Positions 46,678 to 55,609 of a stretch of DNA of 63,305 bases are shown in pieces (position 1 is the first letter of the stretch; the number at the start of each line of letters is the position of its first letter). The notes below the pieces were generated by a model, which searched no databases, was not told the DNA's origin, and worked only from the letters and a program-made list of their open reading frames with translations. The DNA lies in contig PDQQ01000020.1 of NCBI GenBank assembly GCA_002747825.1, positions 1 to 63,305 of the forward strand, in the 5' to 3' direction. The position numbers and the translations under genes were made by a program. The stretch comes from Deltaproteobacteria bacterium (GTDB lineage Bacteria; Desulfobacterota; Desulfobulbia; Desulfobulbales; Desulfocapsaceae).

Positions 46678-48264
46678 ATGGCAGGAAAAAATCAGGGTAA
46701 CTTGACAAAAAAAGTTCGGCCATCTCTCAAAAACAAAGAGATACAACCTCTAAATGCCTCCCGGCGTTCTGTTCTAAAGGGAGCTCTCGCTCTTGGTGCC
46801 GCTGTCGCAGGAGGAATGGCGCTTGACATGACCACTTCAAAAACTGCTGAAGCCTCCCAGCGAACTCTTCCTGAAAAATGGGATGCAACTGTGGATGTAC
46901 TTGTCGTGGGCTCCGGTTTTGCTGGTCTTTCAGCTGCAGCCGAAGCAGCAGCCGCAGGGAATAATGTTTTAGTTCTGGAAAAGATGCCAACGTATGGTGG
47001 GAATTCCATTATCAATGGAGGAGAATACAATTGCTGGGATGACAAGTTTCATCTGCGAAAAAAATTGGATCTGGGTAATGACAGTGTTGATCTTCACGAA
47101 AAAGATACCCTTAAAGGAGGCGATTTTTACGGCGATCCACAGATGGTGAGTATTCTTTGCGAACAGGCCACCCCAGCTCTCAACTGGATGATCGATAAAG
47201 GTGAAGCAAAATTGCGCAACATTTTGAACCGTACCGGAGGTCATACCGCTTACAGAACGCATACTTGCGTTGAAGGAGTCGGACGGGGCTTCACCGACCC
47301 CCTGAAAAAGATAGCGGAGGATAATGGAGCAAAGATCCAACTTAATAGTGAAGTGACATGGATATGGCGTAAAGACGCTGACGAAAACACTCCAGTAGAA
47401 GGCGTTGAAATAAAGAAGGGCAGGAGAAGTAAGAATATTAAAATCAACAAAGCGTTGATTCTTGCTTCCGGCGGATTTAGCCGCAATATGGAGATGCGGC
47501 AAAAATTTAACCCCAGTGTTGTTCCTGATTTTAATTGCACCAACCATCCAGGAGCAACAGGAGAGGTCATTCGTTTTGCCCAGGCCATTGGCGCCGACAC
47601 TCTACAGATGGCTTTTATTCAGCTTTATCCGTATGCCGAACCGGAAACCGGAATACTGGATATGCCGGCAGTCTACCCATTTCGTGGTCCTGGATATGGG
47701 ATTGTCTATGTTGACAAAACAGGGAAACGCTTTGTCAACGAGATGGAACGTCGTGATGTCGTTTCTATGGCTCAAATCAAGACCGGAAAGAAACCAACAT
47801 TCTCAATCTTTAATGAGGCCATGATCCCAAAAATGGGTACAAAAGAAGAAATTGAGCAGGGAATGGCGAAGGGCCGCTTTATCAAGGCGGAGACGATTGG
47901 GGAACTCGCGGAAAAAATTGGTGTTCCTGTTGAGGAGCTGAAAAAAACTATCAGTAATCATAACAATTATTTAGCAGAAGGTAAAGATCCGGATTTTGGA
48001 CGGCAATTTACCAGCTCAATGATTCCGTTAAAGGAAGGGCCATTTTATGCGGTAGCTCAATGGCCTGCGGTACATCATACCATGGGCGGTCTTCGTATCA
48101 ACAAAGATGCTCAGGTTGTTGATATCTGGGGAAAACCGATTCCTAAGCTGTTTGCAGCGGGAGAAGTTACGGGTGGGATTCACGGCATCAACCGTTTAGG
48201 GGGGAATGCCATTCCAGACTGCGTTGTATTTGGGAGAATAGCGGGGAAAAATGGAGGAAAATAA
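46678..48264 (+). CDS. Tat-exported flavoprotein reductase (fumarate/urocanate-reductase-like family)
   Basis: 528 residues. A twin-arginine signal lies at the N-terminus (SRRSVLKG, arginines 29-30, then a hydrophobic stretch), so the protein is exported folded with FAD. The FAD motif VVGSGFAGLSAAAEA spans residues 76-90. Flavocytochrome-c features follow: FVNEMERRD, HHTMGG (466-471) and GINRLGGNA with Arg506, which match substrate-binding residues of the fumarate reductase Fcc3. The Fcc3 histidine in its QAHPT segment is a tyrosine here (QLYPY, Tyr317), as I recall for urocanate reductases. It has no heme motifs; electrons probably come from the cytochrome encoded just downstream. GGAGG precedes the ATG. 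Substrate unknown. Confidence 0.88.
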   Translation: MAGKNQGNLTKKVRPSLKNKEIQPLNASRRSVLKGALALGAAVAGGMALDMTTSKTAEASQRTLPEKWDATVDVLVVGSGFAGLSAAAEAAAAGNNVLVLEKMPTYGGNSIINGGEYNCWDDKFHLRKKLDLGNDSVDLHEKDTLKGGDFYGDPQMVSILCEQATPALNWMIDKGEAKLRNILNRTGGHTAYRTHTCVEGVGRGFTDPLKKIAEDNGAKIQLNSEVTWIWRKDADENTPVEGVEIKKGRRSKNIKINKALILASGGFSRNMEMRQKFNPSVVPDFNCTNHPGATGEVIRFAQAIGADTLQMAFIQLYPYAEPETGILDMPAVYPFRGPGYGIVYVDKTGKRFVNEMERRDVVSMAQIKTGKKPTFSIFNEAMIPKMGTKEEIEQGMAKGRFIKAETIGELAEKIGVPVEELKKTISNHNNYLAEGKDPDFGRQFTSSMIPLKEGPFYAVAQWPAVHHTMGGLRINKDAQVVDIWGKPIPKLFAAGEVTGGIHGINRLGGNAIPDCVVFGRIAGKNGGK

Positions 48265-48308
48265 TTCCGTAATTGATGCCCAAAAGAGCGTTTTCTTGTA
48301 GCTACAAT

Positions 48309-48343
48309 AAAAATGCCACAAGCATCTTGCTTGTGGCATTTTT
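48309..48343 (+). terminator. Strong hairpin between the flavoprotein and the cytochrome gene
   Basis: ATGCCACAAGC and GCTTGTGGCAT form an 11-bp perfect stem (15 bp with flanking A/T pairs) followed by TTTTT. It begins 45 bases after the flavoprotein stop. It may terminate some transcripts and so give less cytochrome than flavoprotein, or mark separate units. Confidence 0.8.
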
Positions 48344-48381
48344 ATACCTAGTTTCGCGTTTCCATAGCATAAGGTGATATC

Positions 48382-49089
48382 ATGAAACCTGTCATCTCGT
48401 TTTTCTTTTATTTTTTACCAATCATCATAGCATTCTCCTTAAGAGCAGAAGCCACTGAAAGTAAAGACAACAATATCTGCCTGAATTGTCATGATTCAAT
48501 ATCAGAATTGCTCCCGGAAAAACACCCAGAACTGACCATAAAAACTCTGGAACGATGCATGGAGTGTCATAGCCTACGCCATAGCAATAAAAAAAACAAT
48601 AATGCTCCAACAATAGCAGCCCAACTACACACAATTCATCTCCAGCCAGAAAACAATTCCCAATGTACATCATGTCATGCTTGGGAATGCGAAAAGAGCT
48701 TCACATTAATTGGAGTAAAAACTTCTTTAGGTGCTCCGACCAAGGATGATATTGAAGTAATGCAAGAAATTATGGGAGCTATTCCTGGATCTGGAAATAT
48801 TGATGAAATGCATATGAACAAAAAAATCAGCTGTTCAGGATGTCACGGCTCAAGGCTTCCGCGAATTGAAGACAATATTAGCAACGTACAATGCTTAACC
48901 TGCCACGGCCCCAAAGAGAAACTCATAACTAAAACCGCTCCCGAAAAATTCGCTGACCGTAATCCACATAAATCGCATTTAGGTGAGATAGCATGTTCTG
49001 TTTGCCATGTGGGGCATATGGAATCTAGGATTTATTGTCTCGAATGCCATCCAAAATTTAATATGACACTTCCATCTGGATCTAAATAA
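48382..49089 (+). CDS. Heptaheme c-type cytochrome, periplasmic
   Basis: 235 residues. A signal peptide (about 1-22) precedes seven CXXCH heme-binding motifs: CLNCH, CMECH, CTSCH, CSGCH, CLTCH, CSVCH, CLECH. Additional histidines between them can supply the distal ligands. Length and spacing suggest a small multiheme cytochrome of the NapC/cytochrome c3-like electron-transfer type, but the exact family is not clear. AAGGTGAT precedes the ATG. The likely role is to pass electrons from a membrane quinol oxidase to the flavoprotein next door, as in split flavocytochrome systems. Confidence 0.88.
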   Translation: MKPVISFFFYFLPIIIAFSLRAEATESKDNNICLNCHDSISELLPEKHPELTIKTLERCMECHSLRHSNKKNNNAPTIAAQLHTIHLQPENNSQCTSCHAWECEKSFTLIGVKTSLGAPTKDDIEVMQEIMGAIPGSGNIDEMHMNKKISCSGCHGSRLPRIEDNISNVQCLTCHGPKEKLITKTAPEKFADRNPHKSHLGEIACSVCHVGHMESRIYCLECHPKFNMTLPSGSK

Positions 49090-49198
49090 ATTACCCTGCC
49101 GTAACGGGGTATTCGATGCTTTAGAAAAAGCTTAGTAAGCCATAAGACTACAAATTTAAGTGCTGCCCTAAGGGGCGGAGTAAAAAGGAGAAGAAAAT

Positions 49199-50182
49199 AT
49201 GGTCTTTCCAGAATACAGGCCGAGGAGGCTACGTAAAAATGAGGCATTTCGCAGTCTGATCCGGGAAAATTATCTTCTCGCTTCGCAGCTTGTCTATCCT
49301 CTTTTTGTGATACCGGGAAAGAACAAACGGCAGAAAATTGACGCTATGCCGGATGTTGTCAGGTTAACTGTCGATCAGCTGGCCCGGGAGGCAAAAGACT
49401 GCCTTGAGCTTGGGATACCTGCTGTTCTGCTTTTTGGACTCCCTGAGAAAAAGGATGCGGTCGGCTCCGAGGCTCACGCCAAGGATGGTATTATTCAAAG
49501 GGCGGTAAAAGAAATCAAGAATAAAGTTCCTGAAATGCTGGTAATAACCGATGTCTGTTTGTGTGAATACACAGACCATGGGCACTGTGGTTGTCTCATA
49601 AACGGCAGTGTTGACAACGATGCCACCCTTGAGATCCTTGCCCAAACGGCTCTGTCTCATGCCAGGGCCGGCGCGGATATGGTCGCACCTTCCGATATGA
49701 TGGATGGCAGGGTCGCTGAGATACGGGCCGTCCTCGATGAGAACAACTACGAGATGCTGCCCATTATGTCGTATTCGGTGAAATATGCTTCTGCCTTCTA
49801 CGGACCCTTTCGAGAGGCAGCGGATTGCGCGCCACAGCAGGGTGACAGAAAGAGTTATCAGATGGATCCGGCCAATAGCCGTGAGGCTCTGAGAGAAGCA
49901 ACCCTGGATGTTGACGAGGGCGCTGATATCCTTATCGTGAAGCCGGCGGTTGCCTATACCGACATTATTGCCCGTCTGCATGACGAATTTGATCTACCTG
50001 TTGCCGCTTACCATGTCAGCGGCGAATATGCGATGATCAAGGCAGCCAGTGAAAAGGGCTGGATCGATGGGGAAAAGGTGATGGTAGAGACCCTGCTTTC
50101 TCTGAGAAGGGCGGGTGCGGATATTATTATCACCTATTTTGCCAAAGATATGGCGAAAATCCTGAGAAAATCTGCGGGATGA
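49199..50182 (+). CDS. hemB: Delta-aminolevulinic acid dehydratase (porphobilinogen synthase)
   Basis: 327 residues. It joins two 5-aminolevulinate molecules to porphobilinogen for heme and siroheme. The Cys-rich zinc site is DVCLCEYTDHGHCGC; the Schiff-base lysines lie in MSYSVKYASAFYGPFR and ILIVKPAVAY. YHVSGEYAMIKAA is the C-terminal signature. The position beside cytochrome genes fits a demand for heme, but hemB is a housekeeping gene. Confidence 0.97.
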   Translation: MVFPEYRPRRLRKNEAFRSLIRENYLLASQLVYPLFVIPGKNKRQKIDAMPDVVRLTVDQLAREAKDCLELGIPAVLLFGLPEKKDAVGSEAHAKDGIIQRAVKEIKNKVPEMLVITDVCLCEYTDHGHCGCLINGSVDNDATLEILAQTALSHARAGADMVAPSDMMDGRVAEIRAVLDENNYEMLPIMSYSVKYASAFYGPFREAADCAPQQGDRKSYQMDPANSREALREATLDVDEGADILIVKPAVAYTDIIARLHDEFDLPVAAYHVSGEYAMIKAASEKGWIDGEKVMVETLLSLRRAGADIIITYFAKDMAKILRKSAG

Positions 50183-50330
50183 TCTGTGAGGTAAGGCTTT
50201 TTCGCCGGAGAAGCAGTAAGGCGCATCGCCTTCTTTATGATTTTTCGCAGCTTGCAGGAATAAGGTTTGATTGTGACAGAAAGGATAGATGAAGCAGAGG
50301 TTCAACGGTCCCTACACAAGGAGAGAACCA

Positions 50331-51824
50331 ATGAAAAAAGTTATCACAGCAGTACTTCTTTTTCTGGTAATTGTTCCGGTTACTGCCGTTGCCGCCAGCA
50401 ACGCTGAACTACAGGAAAAAATTAATGAACTCAGCAGACAGCTCGAACTGTTGAAAGCCCAGGTGGCCGCCCAGGCACAAAAAAATGATGAGGTTGCAAG
50501 CAGTGTCGGAGAGCTTGAAGAGAGCGTTGAGGGACTCGATGAGCGCGCATCTGACTGGGATCTCAGCTCTCGCTTTATCTGGAATGGAGATTTTCGTGCC
50601 CGTGCCGATTTCTATAGCGCCGATACTGCAGGCGGCCGTAATCTGGAAAACGACAGCATCTACAGTAACCGGCTGCGTTTGAATATGCGGGTGCATGCCA
50701 CTGAGAATATTGAATTCAAGGGGCGTCTCGCCATGTACAAGACCTGGGGGCAGCAATCCGCGTGGAATGATTCCAGCGGGAGCATGTATCCGGTTTTTGA
50801 CGGCAATGTCACCAGAACACCACGGGAAGATTCTGCGCTGTATGTTGATCGGGCCTATGTCAACTGGAACGGCATCGCCGATTCCAACTTCTGGTTTTCC
50901 ATCGGACGTCGCCCCACCGCAGATGGGTATCCTGCAAATCTCCGTATGAACAACAAGGCACGTATGGCCACCCCCATGGCCTTTATGGACTGGCCTTTTG
51001 ATGGGCTTACCCTCGGTTATGCCTATAACTGGGATGAAGAGGCGACAGGAAGAATACGGTTTTGTTACGGTCGCGGTTTTGAAAGCGGTCTCAACGGTGA
51101 AGAGCCCGGCTCAATAGAGGATATGGATTTTGCAGGCATTGCCTGGGATCTCTATAAAAAGGAGGACCGGTTTCTCTATGTGCAAAGTTATATGGCAGAT
51201 AATCTGATCAGTTATCCCAATTTTCAGGATCCTATTATCAATGCAAACTTTGGCCAGATGACCGGCATGGGACAACGAAAAAATCTCGGCAAGGTGTGGC
51301 ATTCCACCGCAGTATACATGGATAAAATAGGGGCTGTTAACTTCTTTCTCGCTGGCGGATTTTCCCGAACAGATCCAAACGAGAATGGAATGTTCAACAA
51401 CCCTATGCTTGGCCCTAATACTGGTAGTGAAAATGGTTATTCGATCTATACTGGTATACGTTACGATCTTGATCAGGCCGGTTTGAGATTTGGTGTCGAA
51501 TATAATCACGGTTCACAGTATTGGCTGGGCATGTCTCCCGGCCATGACGATATCTACGCATCCAAACTCGCCGCCCGTGGGGATGTTTGGGAGATATATT
51601 CCATCTGGAATATTCCTGGTGGAGAAAAGATCTCTCGCTATGCCAACACCTTTATCCGACTTGGATGGCAGCACTATACATATGACTACACTGGATCAGG
51701 CGACTGGAACATGCTGCCTCTGGATATCAATAGTGCTGCAGAGATGCAGATGTTACAGATGATGGGCATGGACTCTATCGAGGAGGCAGACCAGATTTAT
51801 CTTACTTTTGAAGCCTATTTTTAG
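50331..51824 (+). CDS. Outer-membrane porin-like protein with N-terminal coiled coil (DUF3373-type)
   Basis: 497 residues from ATG 50331, which has AAGGAGAG upstream; 14 earlier in-frame codons are not signal-peptide-like. Signal peptide to about residue 22 (AVAA). Residues about 25-65 are a heptad-rich coiled coil (ELQEKINELSRQLELLKAQV). The rest is a beta-barrel of alternating residues (RFIWNGDFRARADFY; NRLRLNMRVHATENIEFKGR; FWFSIGRRPTADG), ending in an aromatic Phe as outer-membrane barrels do. Known relatives are annotated DUF3373; the transport substrate is unknown. A strong hairpin follows. Confidence 0.83.
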   Translation: MKKVITAVLLFLVIVPVTAVAASNAELQEKINELSRQLELLKAQVAAQAQKNDEVASSVGELEESVEGLDERASDWDLSSRFIWNGDFRARADFYSADTAGGRNLENDSIYSNRLRLNMRVHATENIEFKGRLAMYKTWGQQSAWNDSSGSMYPVFDGNVTRTPREDSALYVDRAYVNWNGIADSNFWFSIGRRPTADGYPANLRMNNKARMATPMAFMDWPFDGLTLGYAYNWDEEATGRIRFCYGRGFESGLNGEEPGSIEDMDFAGIAWDLYKKEDRFLYVQSYMADNLISYPNFQDPIINANFGQMTGMGQRKNLGKVWHSTAVYMDKIGAVNFFLAGGFSRTDPNENGMFNNPMLGPNTGSENGYSIYTGIRYDLDQAGLRFGVEYNHGSQYWLGMSPGHDDIYASKLAARGDVWEIYSIWNIPGGEKISRYANTFIRLGWQHYTYDYTGSGDWNMLPLDINSAAEMQMLQMMGMDSIEEADQIYLTFEAYF

Positions 51825-51886
51825 TCCGTTTTTCTGTGTGTTACATTACAACAACACTCGGGAAATAGTGTCCAGCAGGAGGCAGG

Positions 51887-51935
51887 AACGAAGAAAGGCT
51901 CTCACAGACCTTGGCAGTGAGAGCCTTTCTTCGTT
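51887..51935 (+). terminator. Perfect 19-bp hairpin after the porin-like gene
   Basis: AACGAAGAAAGGCTCTCAC pairs perfectly with its inverse after an 11-base loop. It lies 62 bases after the stop codon. No T-run follows, so it may be a Rho-blocked or mRNA-protecting structure. The remaining bases to 52070 hold no gene. Confidence 0.6.
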
Positions 51936-52070
51936 CTCGTGTAGACGTGCGTCGAAAGCGATACCCTGAAAAATTGTCTGCGACTATGGTGTTGTTCGAT
52001 ATGATTCTCAAAAACATCGACAAACATAGTTGGTTGGTAACGTTTCAAAGGCTACTTGTCGGCTGAGGTT

Positions 52071-52604
52071 TTAAAGATCCACACTGGAATCGGCCTCGGA
52101 CTTGTCTTTGAGATGTACGCTTTTGACCTGTTCCGGGGTGAGCTTTTTCAAGAGTCTTCGTGTTGCTGCATTTAATTCCTTGGTTGGCGCATTGTCGAGA
52201 TGTCTGACGGTTTTGTCCGTATACGATCTGAGCTCAAGGTTTTTGTTCTGGATTCTATAAGAGTGGCTCCAGTTGACTTCAATGGTTTCAGCATTTTCCT
52301 CAATCGGCGTATCCAGTGCCTGTCCATTTGCTGCAACCTGAACGCAGTCGCTGTCTGTCATCTCCATAAGCCAGGCATCGCCTGCTGAGGAGGAAAAAAA
52401 GAAAAACACACCCAGTTCCCTGCAGGCCAATCTTTTGTTGACTGCATCTTCCTGGATTCGTCGAACTTCTTGCATAAGGGTTATTTTTGCCGATTCCTCG
52501 GCAGAGAGTGCCTGTATGGTTTGGGGGGCTCTCCGGGCGCAGCAGTGTTTGTATTTTTTACCACTGCGACAGGGACATTTCTCGTTGCGGCCAATTTTTG
52601 CCAT
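52071..52604 (-). CDS. SEC-C zinc-motif protein
   Basis: 177 residues. The N-terminal 22 residues are a SEC-C zinc knuckle (IGRNEKCPCRSGKKYKHCC), the same as at the SecA C-terminus, which binds zinc and can contact SecB or ribosomes. Residues 30-177 match no family I recognise; they contain a hydrophobic Phe/Ser strand (GVFFFFSSSAGDAWLME). Soluble, no signal peptide. Role unknown. Confidence 0.78.
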   Translation of the reverse strand: MAKIGRNEKCPCRSGKKYKHCCARRAPQTIQALSAEESAKITLMQEVRRIQEDAVNKRLACRELGVFFFFSSSAGDAWLMEMTDSDCVQVAANGQALDTPIEENAETIEVNWSHSYRIQNKNLELRSYTDKTVRHLDNAPTKELNAATRRLLKKLTPEQVKSVHLKDKSEADSSVDL

Positions 52605-52691
52605 CGGTCAAACTCCAGATTGATGGGTGACAATCTTTGATCATTTGCAAACTGATCATTTGAGAATTATTGGGATGTTTCTTCCTCTCTG

Positions 52692-52738
52692 TAAAAAATA
52701 ACGGGCAAGCCCGTATCGTTCAGGTCTGCCCGTTTTTT
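52692..52738. terminator. Bidirectional terminator between sodN and the SEC-C gene
   Basis: ACGGGCA and TGCCCGT (52701-52707 and 52727-52733) form a stem flanked on the left by a T-rich minus-strand run (AAAAAA on plus) and on the right by TTTTTT. It suits the minus-strand sodN transcript. An alternative inner hairpin (ACGGGCAAGCCCGT) is possible. Confidence 0.8.
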
Positions 52739-52767
52739 GCACTATAAACGGTTGTATCGGCCAAGGG

Positions 52768-53211
52768 TTATTTGGCCAGATACAGTTTTTCAAACTCTTC
52801 GATCGCCTTATGCAGTTTTTCGACCATCTGTGGATCGACACTCTGCTTGCATTTCATCGCATAAACGATGATATGGTGCAATGCGGAGAGTTTTTTTTCG
52901 TAATTCTGGCTATCGAACTTAATACGCTGGGCGAGGAAGTAGCTGCTGACCATCTCCTGAATCTTCTCCGCGTATTCGTCTTTGGTCAGTATCCAGCGAA
53001 CCACCTGGTTAAGATTTGTCCCTTTTCCTTCAAGCTCCTTGATCTGGGCCACGGCCTTCTCGATGGTACTGACGTCCTCGTGAAGGATCGTAAAACGCAT
53101 TTCATCGTCGTAGATCCCACAGGGGACCTGGCAATGGGCCAGAGAAAGTGTTGGGAGAGCAGCGATACACAGGACAGAGAGTATGAGTGCGAGAGTCGTT
53201 TTTTTCAGCAT
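52768..53211 (-). CDS. sodN: Nickel superoxide dismutase with a Sec signal peptide
   Basis: 147 residues from ATG 53211, preceded by GGAGGAGG. A signal peptide (residues 1-25, ending SLA) is followed at once by HCQVPCGIYDD, the Ni-binding hook of nickel SODs (His1, Cys2, Cys6 and Tyr9 of the mature form). The four-helix-bundle part (NQVVRWILTKDEYAEKIQEM; LSALHHIIVYAMKCKQSVD) also fits. The enzyme disproportionates superoxide. In Streptomyces a protease (SodX) exposes His1; here signal peptidase I would expose it on export, so no sodX gene is needed in view. It lies in the gap behind the M50/HlyD gene, on the same strand. Confidence 0.92.
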   Translation of the reverse strand: MLKKTTLALILSVLCIAALPTLSLAHCQVPCGIYDDEMRFTILHEDVSTIEKAVAQIKELEGKGTNLNQVVRWILTKDEYAEKIQEMVSSYFLAQRIKFDSQNYEKKLSALHHIIVYAMKCKQSVDPQMVEKLHKAIEEFEKLYLAK

Positions 53212-53466
53212 AGAAAATCCTCCTCCGTTTAAAAAGGTTTTTTTGTGGGCTGCGGTGGATCGGACTTCAGTTAAAAATGTATATATTTTTAGGATTAAAT
53301 CAATATATAATTTTGCATCTTCCTTCTTTCTACAGAACCTGCATCTGAAATGGTCGGAGGGAGAGGCCTCTGCCTGCAAAATTTTGAACTGTTTCTGTTA
53401 TGCTGGGAAGATCGTTTCGATGGGCAAGCCTTTGGCAGATCAGGCTTGACTGAACGCTGGGCGAAC

Positions 53467-55605
53467 TTACTCCTTGACAGCCTGCTTTTTTTGGGCAAGC
53501 CAGGAACGAATACGCTCCTTGAGAAGATACCCCAGTGTGATTCGTGATCCATGCAGAGTAATGGTTGCTGTCTGTCCGGCAAGAACAAGCTCACGGATCT
53601 TCTCGGGAAGTGTAATTTTAACGGTAAAACGAGGTTCAAGCAGTTCCAGTTGATAGTGCTGTTCTACCTGACTGTCTGCACTGACCGCACTTTGCCTGAC
53701 ATCGATTGGGCCGCCATATACTGCGGCAAGCGAAGGATAGGGGAGGGTGGTGGAGCCGGTGGGTTCGACAACAGCAATAACTCCAGAAAACACCCCCAAT
53801 CCGGCCGGTCTCATATTAATGTTTACCTTTTTTCCCTGGTGATAGGCATCAATATCCTGCTGGCGTACCAACCCTGAAAGGTGCATCTGTTCCGGTGAAA
53901 CCAGCCAGAGCAATTCTTTTCCCCGGGGGAGAAAGCTGCCTTCAAGCTGTTCAAGATCGCCGGCCAGCACTCGGCCATCACCACGGGCACGGATAGTCAG
54001 CTGGGCGATATCCTTCTTTGCCGCCTGGAGTTCCTGCTTGAGAGCCTGGCGTTGGCGTTTAAAAATCTGCTGGTCGGTAAGACGACCCTGACTATGGGCC
54101 AGTCGTTCCTCGACTGTAAGTTTTTGCAGACGAAGCTCCAGATCCTGCGCTTTTGCCAGCAACTCTTCATTTTCCAGTACCGCAAGGACCTCGCCCGCTT
54201 TAACAAGCTGCCCATCTTTGACGGCAATAGTGCGGACAAAGCCGGGGGCCTCTATTTTAACGCGGATTTGTCGAGAATACTCAATGACGCCGGGAGAGCG
54301 AACCCGTTGTTGCCAGCCCACACCCCAGATGAGACCGACAAGACAGGCACAGCAAAGCCCCAATCGCAGCAGAAGCCGACGGCCAGCTCCGGGATTGTCA
54401 CTGCGTATCTTGGGCCAGCTTTTGAGAAATCTGCTCAGTGGCAGGCCGATCCAGACCAGAATGGCGCTTATGGCAATGAGAATACCAAAGCCTCCTGCCA
54501 TCTGGCTGGCCATCCAGCCGAGTGAGACAAGCACCAGTATACGCCAGCAATTCACGGCAAAGCCATACAGCAGGATAAATATCCGGTGCTGTTTTGGTTC
54601 TGGTGCCTGGGTTGTTCCCAGAAAAAAACGGGCAAAGGCTTTGCGGACAGCAAGAATGCCTCGGGAGTAGAGGTTGGGGATACCAATCAGATCAGAAAGC
54701 ACATAGTAGCCGTCAAAACGCATCAATGGGTTGGCGTTAAAGAGCAGGCTGCTGATACCGGCGATAATCACCGTATTATGGGCAATCATACCGACAGTGG
54801 AGTCCATGGTGCGGCTCCAGATGAGCAGGGCAAAGAAGGCGATGCCTAATTCGATAAAGATCCCGGCCACCGCGACATGAACGCGCTGCCATCTTGATGA
54901 AAAACTCCAGGAACTGGTGGCGTTGACGTAGGTGAGTGGGATAAAGAGGATGAACAGCATGCCCGCTTCGTAAACACGGCCGCCATACCGATGACAGACC
55001 AGGGCGTGAAACATTTCGTGGACGAGCTTTAGGCCAAACCAGACAAGCCATACCCACACCAGGTTACCCAGACTGAAAAAGATTGCCGCCTGATCTATGA
55101 AGGCCTGTTGGTATTCAAAAAAGGAGGTGAGCGCCAGTATCCCAACAACGAGCCATACGATGAAAAAGGTCTTTCCTGTGAGCCAGTGTAATCTGTTGCC
55201 AAAGCGTTGGAGAAGAGGGTCTGGATTGAAGACAGGAAGTTTGAAGGTGATAAGATTTAAGCGGCTGATTTTTTTTACTTTTCCGACCTCTTTCTCCTGT
55301 TGCAGAAGGTTGGTGAGGAACTCGGGGTCATCACTGCGCAGAAGCTGGCGGCTGGCCAGCCAGCTGAGGATTATTTGCGCCTGTTGGCCGCTGAGTTCAA
55401 CTCCGTCTACAGCGCGCAGCTCATCAAGCAGGGTTTCCAGGTCGTTGTGGCGATCGAGTCTTCGGATGAAATGGTATTCCTCTACCCCGATACGGAAAAA
55501 AAGATGGCGGACGGGATCTTCAATAACGTAACAGACATCGCTGTCCCCGGTGACCGGGCTAAAGCGGAGATCATCGCGCAGAGAGGGGAGGGCAGTGGTT
55601 TCCAT
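53467..55605 (-). CDS. PqqD-like / M50 site-2-protease / HlyD fusion membrane protein
   Basis: 712 residues. Residues 1-110 look like a PqqD/winged-helix-type domain (YVIEDPVRHLFFRIG; LDRHNDLETLLDELR). Transmembrane helices follow, with the zinc motif HEMFH at 196-200 in a helix and a second family motif NANPLMRFDGYY (aspartate ligand) near 294. Further helices run to about 440. The C-terminal third is a HlyD adaptor (SPGVIEYSRQIRVKIEAPGF; AVKDGQLVKAGEVLAVLENE; coiled coil; IRARGDGRVLAGDLEQLEGS). Known: related YydH-type proteins accompany peptide secretion. It starts 4 bases after the GAF-HlyD stop. It could be the inner-membrane part of a secretion machine, with or without proteolysis. Confidence 0.88.
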   Translation of the reverse strand: METTALPSLRDDLRFSPVTGDSDVCYVIEDPVRHLFFRIGVEEYHFIRRLDRHNDLETLLDELRAVDGVELSGQQAQIILSWLASRQLLRSDDPEFLTNLLQQEKEVGKVKKISRLNLITFKLPVFNPDPLLQRFGNRLHWLTGKTFFIVWLVVGILALTSFFEYQQAFIDQAAIFFSLGNLVWVWLVWFGLKLVHEMFHALVCHRYGGRVYEAGMLFILFIPLTYVNATSSWSFSSRWQRVHVAVAGIFIELGIAFFALLIWSRTMDSTVGMIAHNTVIIAGISSLLFNANPLMRFDGYYVLSDLIGIPNLYSRGILAVRKAFARFFLGTTQAPEPKQHRIFILLYGFAVNCWRILVLVSLGWMASQMAGGFGILIAISAILVWIGLPLSRFLKSWPKIRSDNPGAGRRLLLRLGLCCACLVGLIWGVGWQQRVRSPGVIEYSRQIRVKIEAPGFVRTIAVKDGQLVKAGEVLAVLENEELLAKAQDLELRLQKLTVEERLAHSQGRLTDQQIFKRQRQALKQELQAAKKDIAQLTIRARGDGRVLAGDLEQLEGSFLPRGKELLWLVSPEQMHLSGLVRQQDIDAYHQGKKVNINMRPAGLGVFSGVIAVVEPTGSTTLPYPSLAAVYGGPIDVRQSAVSADSQVEQHYQLELLEPRFTVKITLPEKIRELVLAGQTATITLHGSRITLGYLLKERIRSWLAQKKQAVKE

Positions 55606-55609
55606 GATA

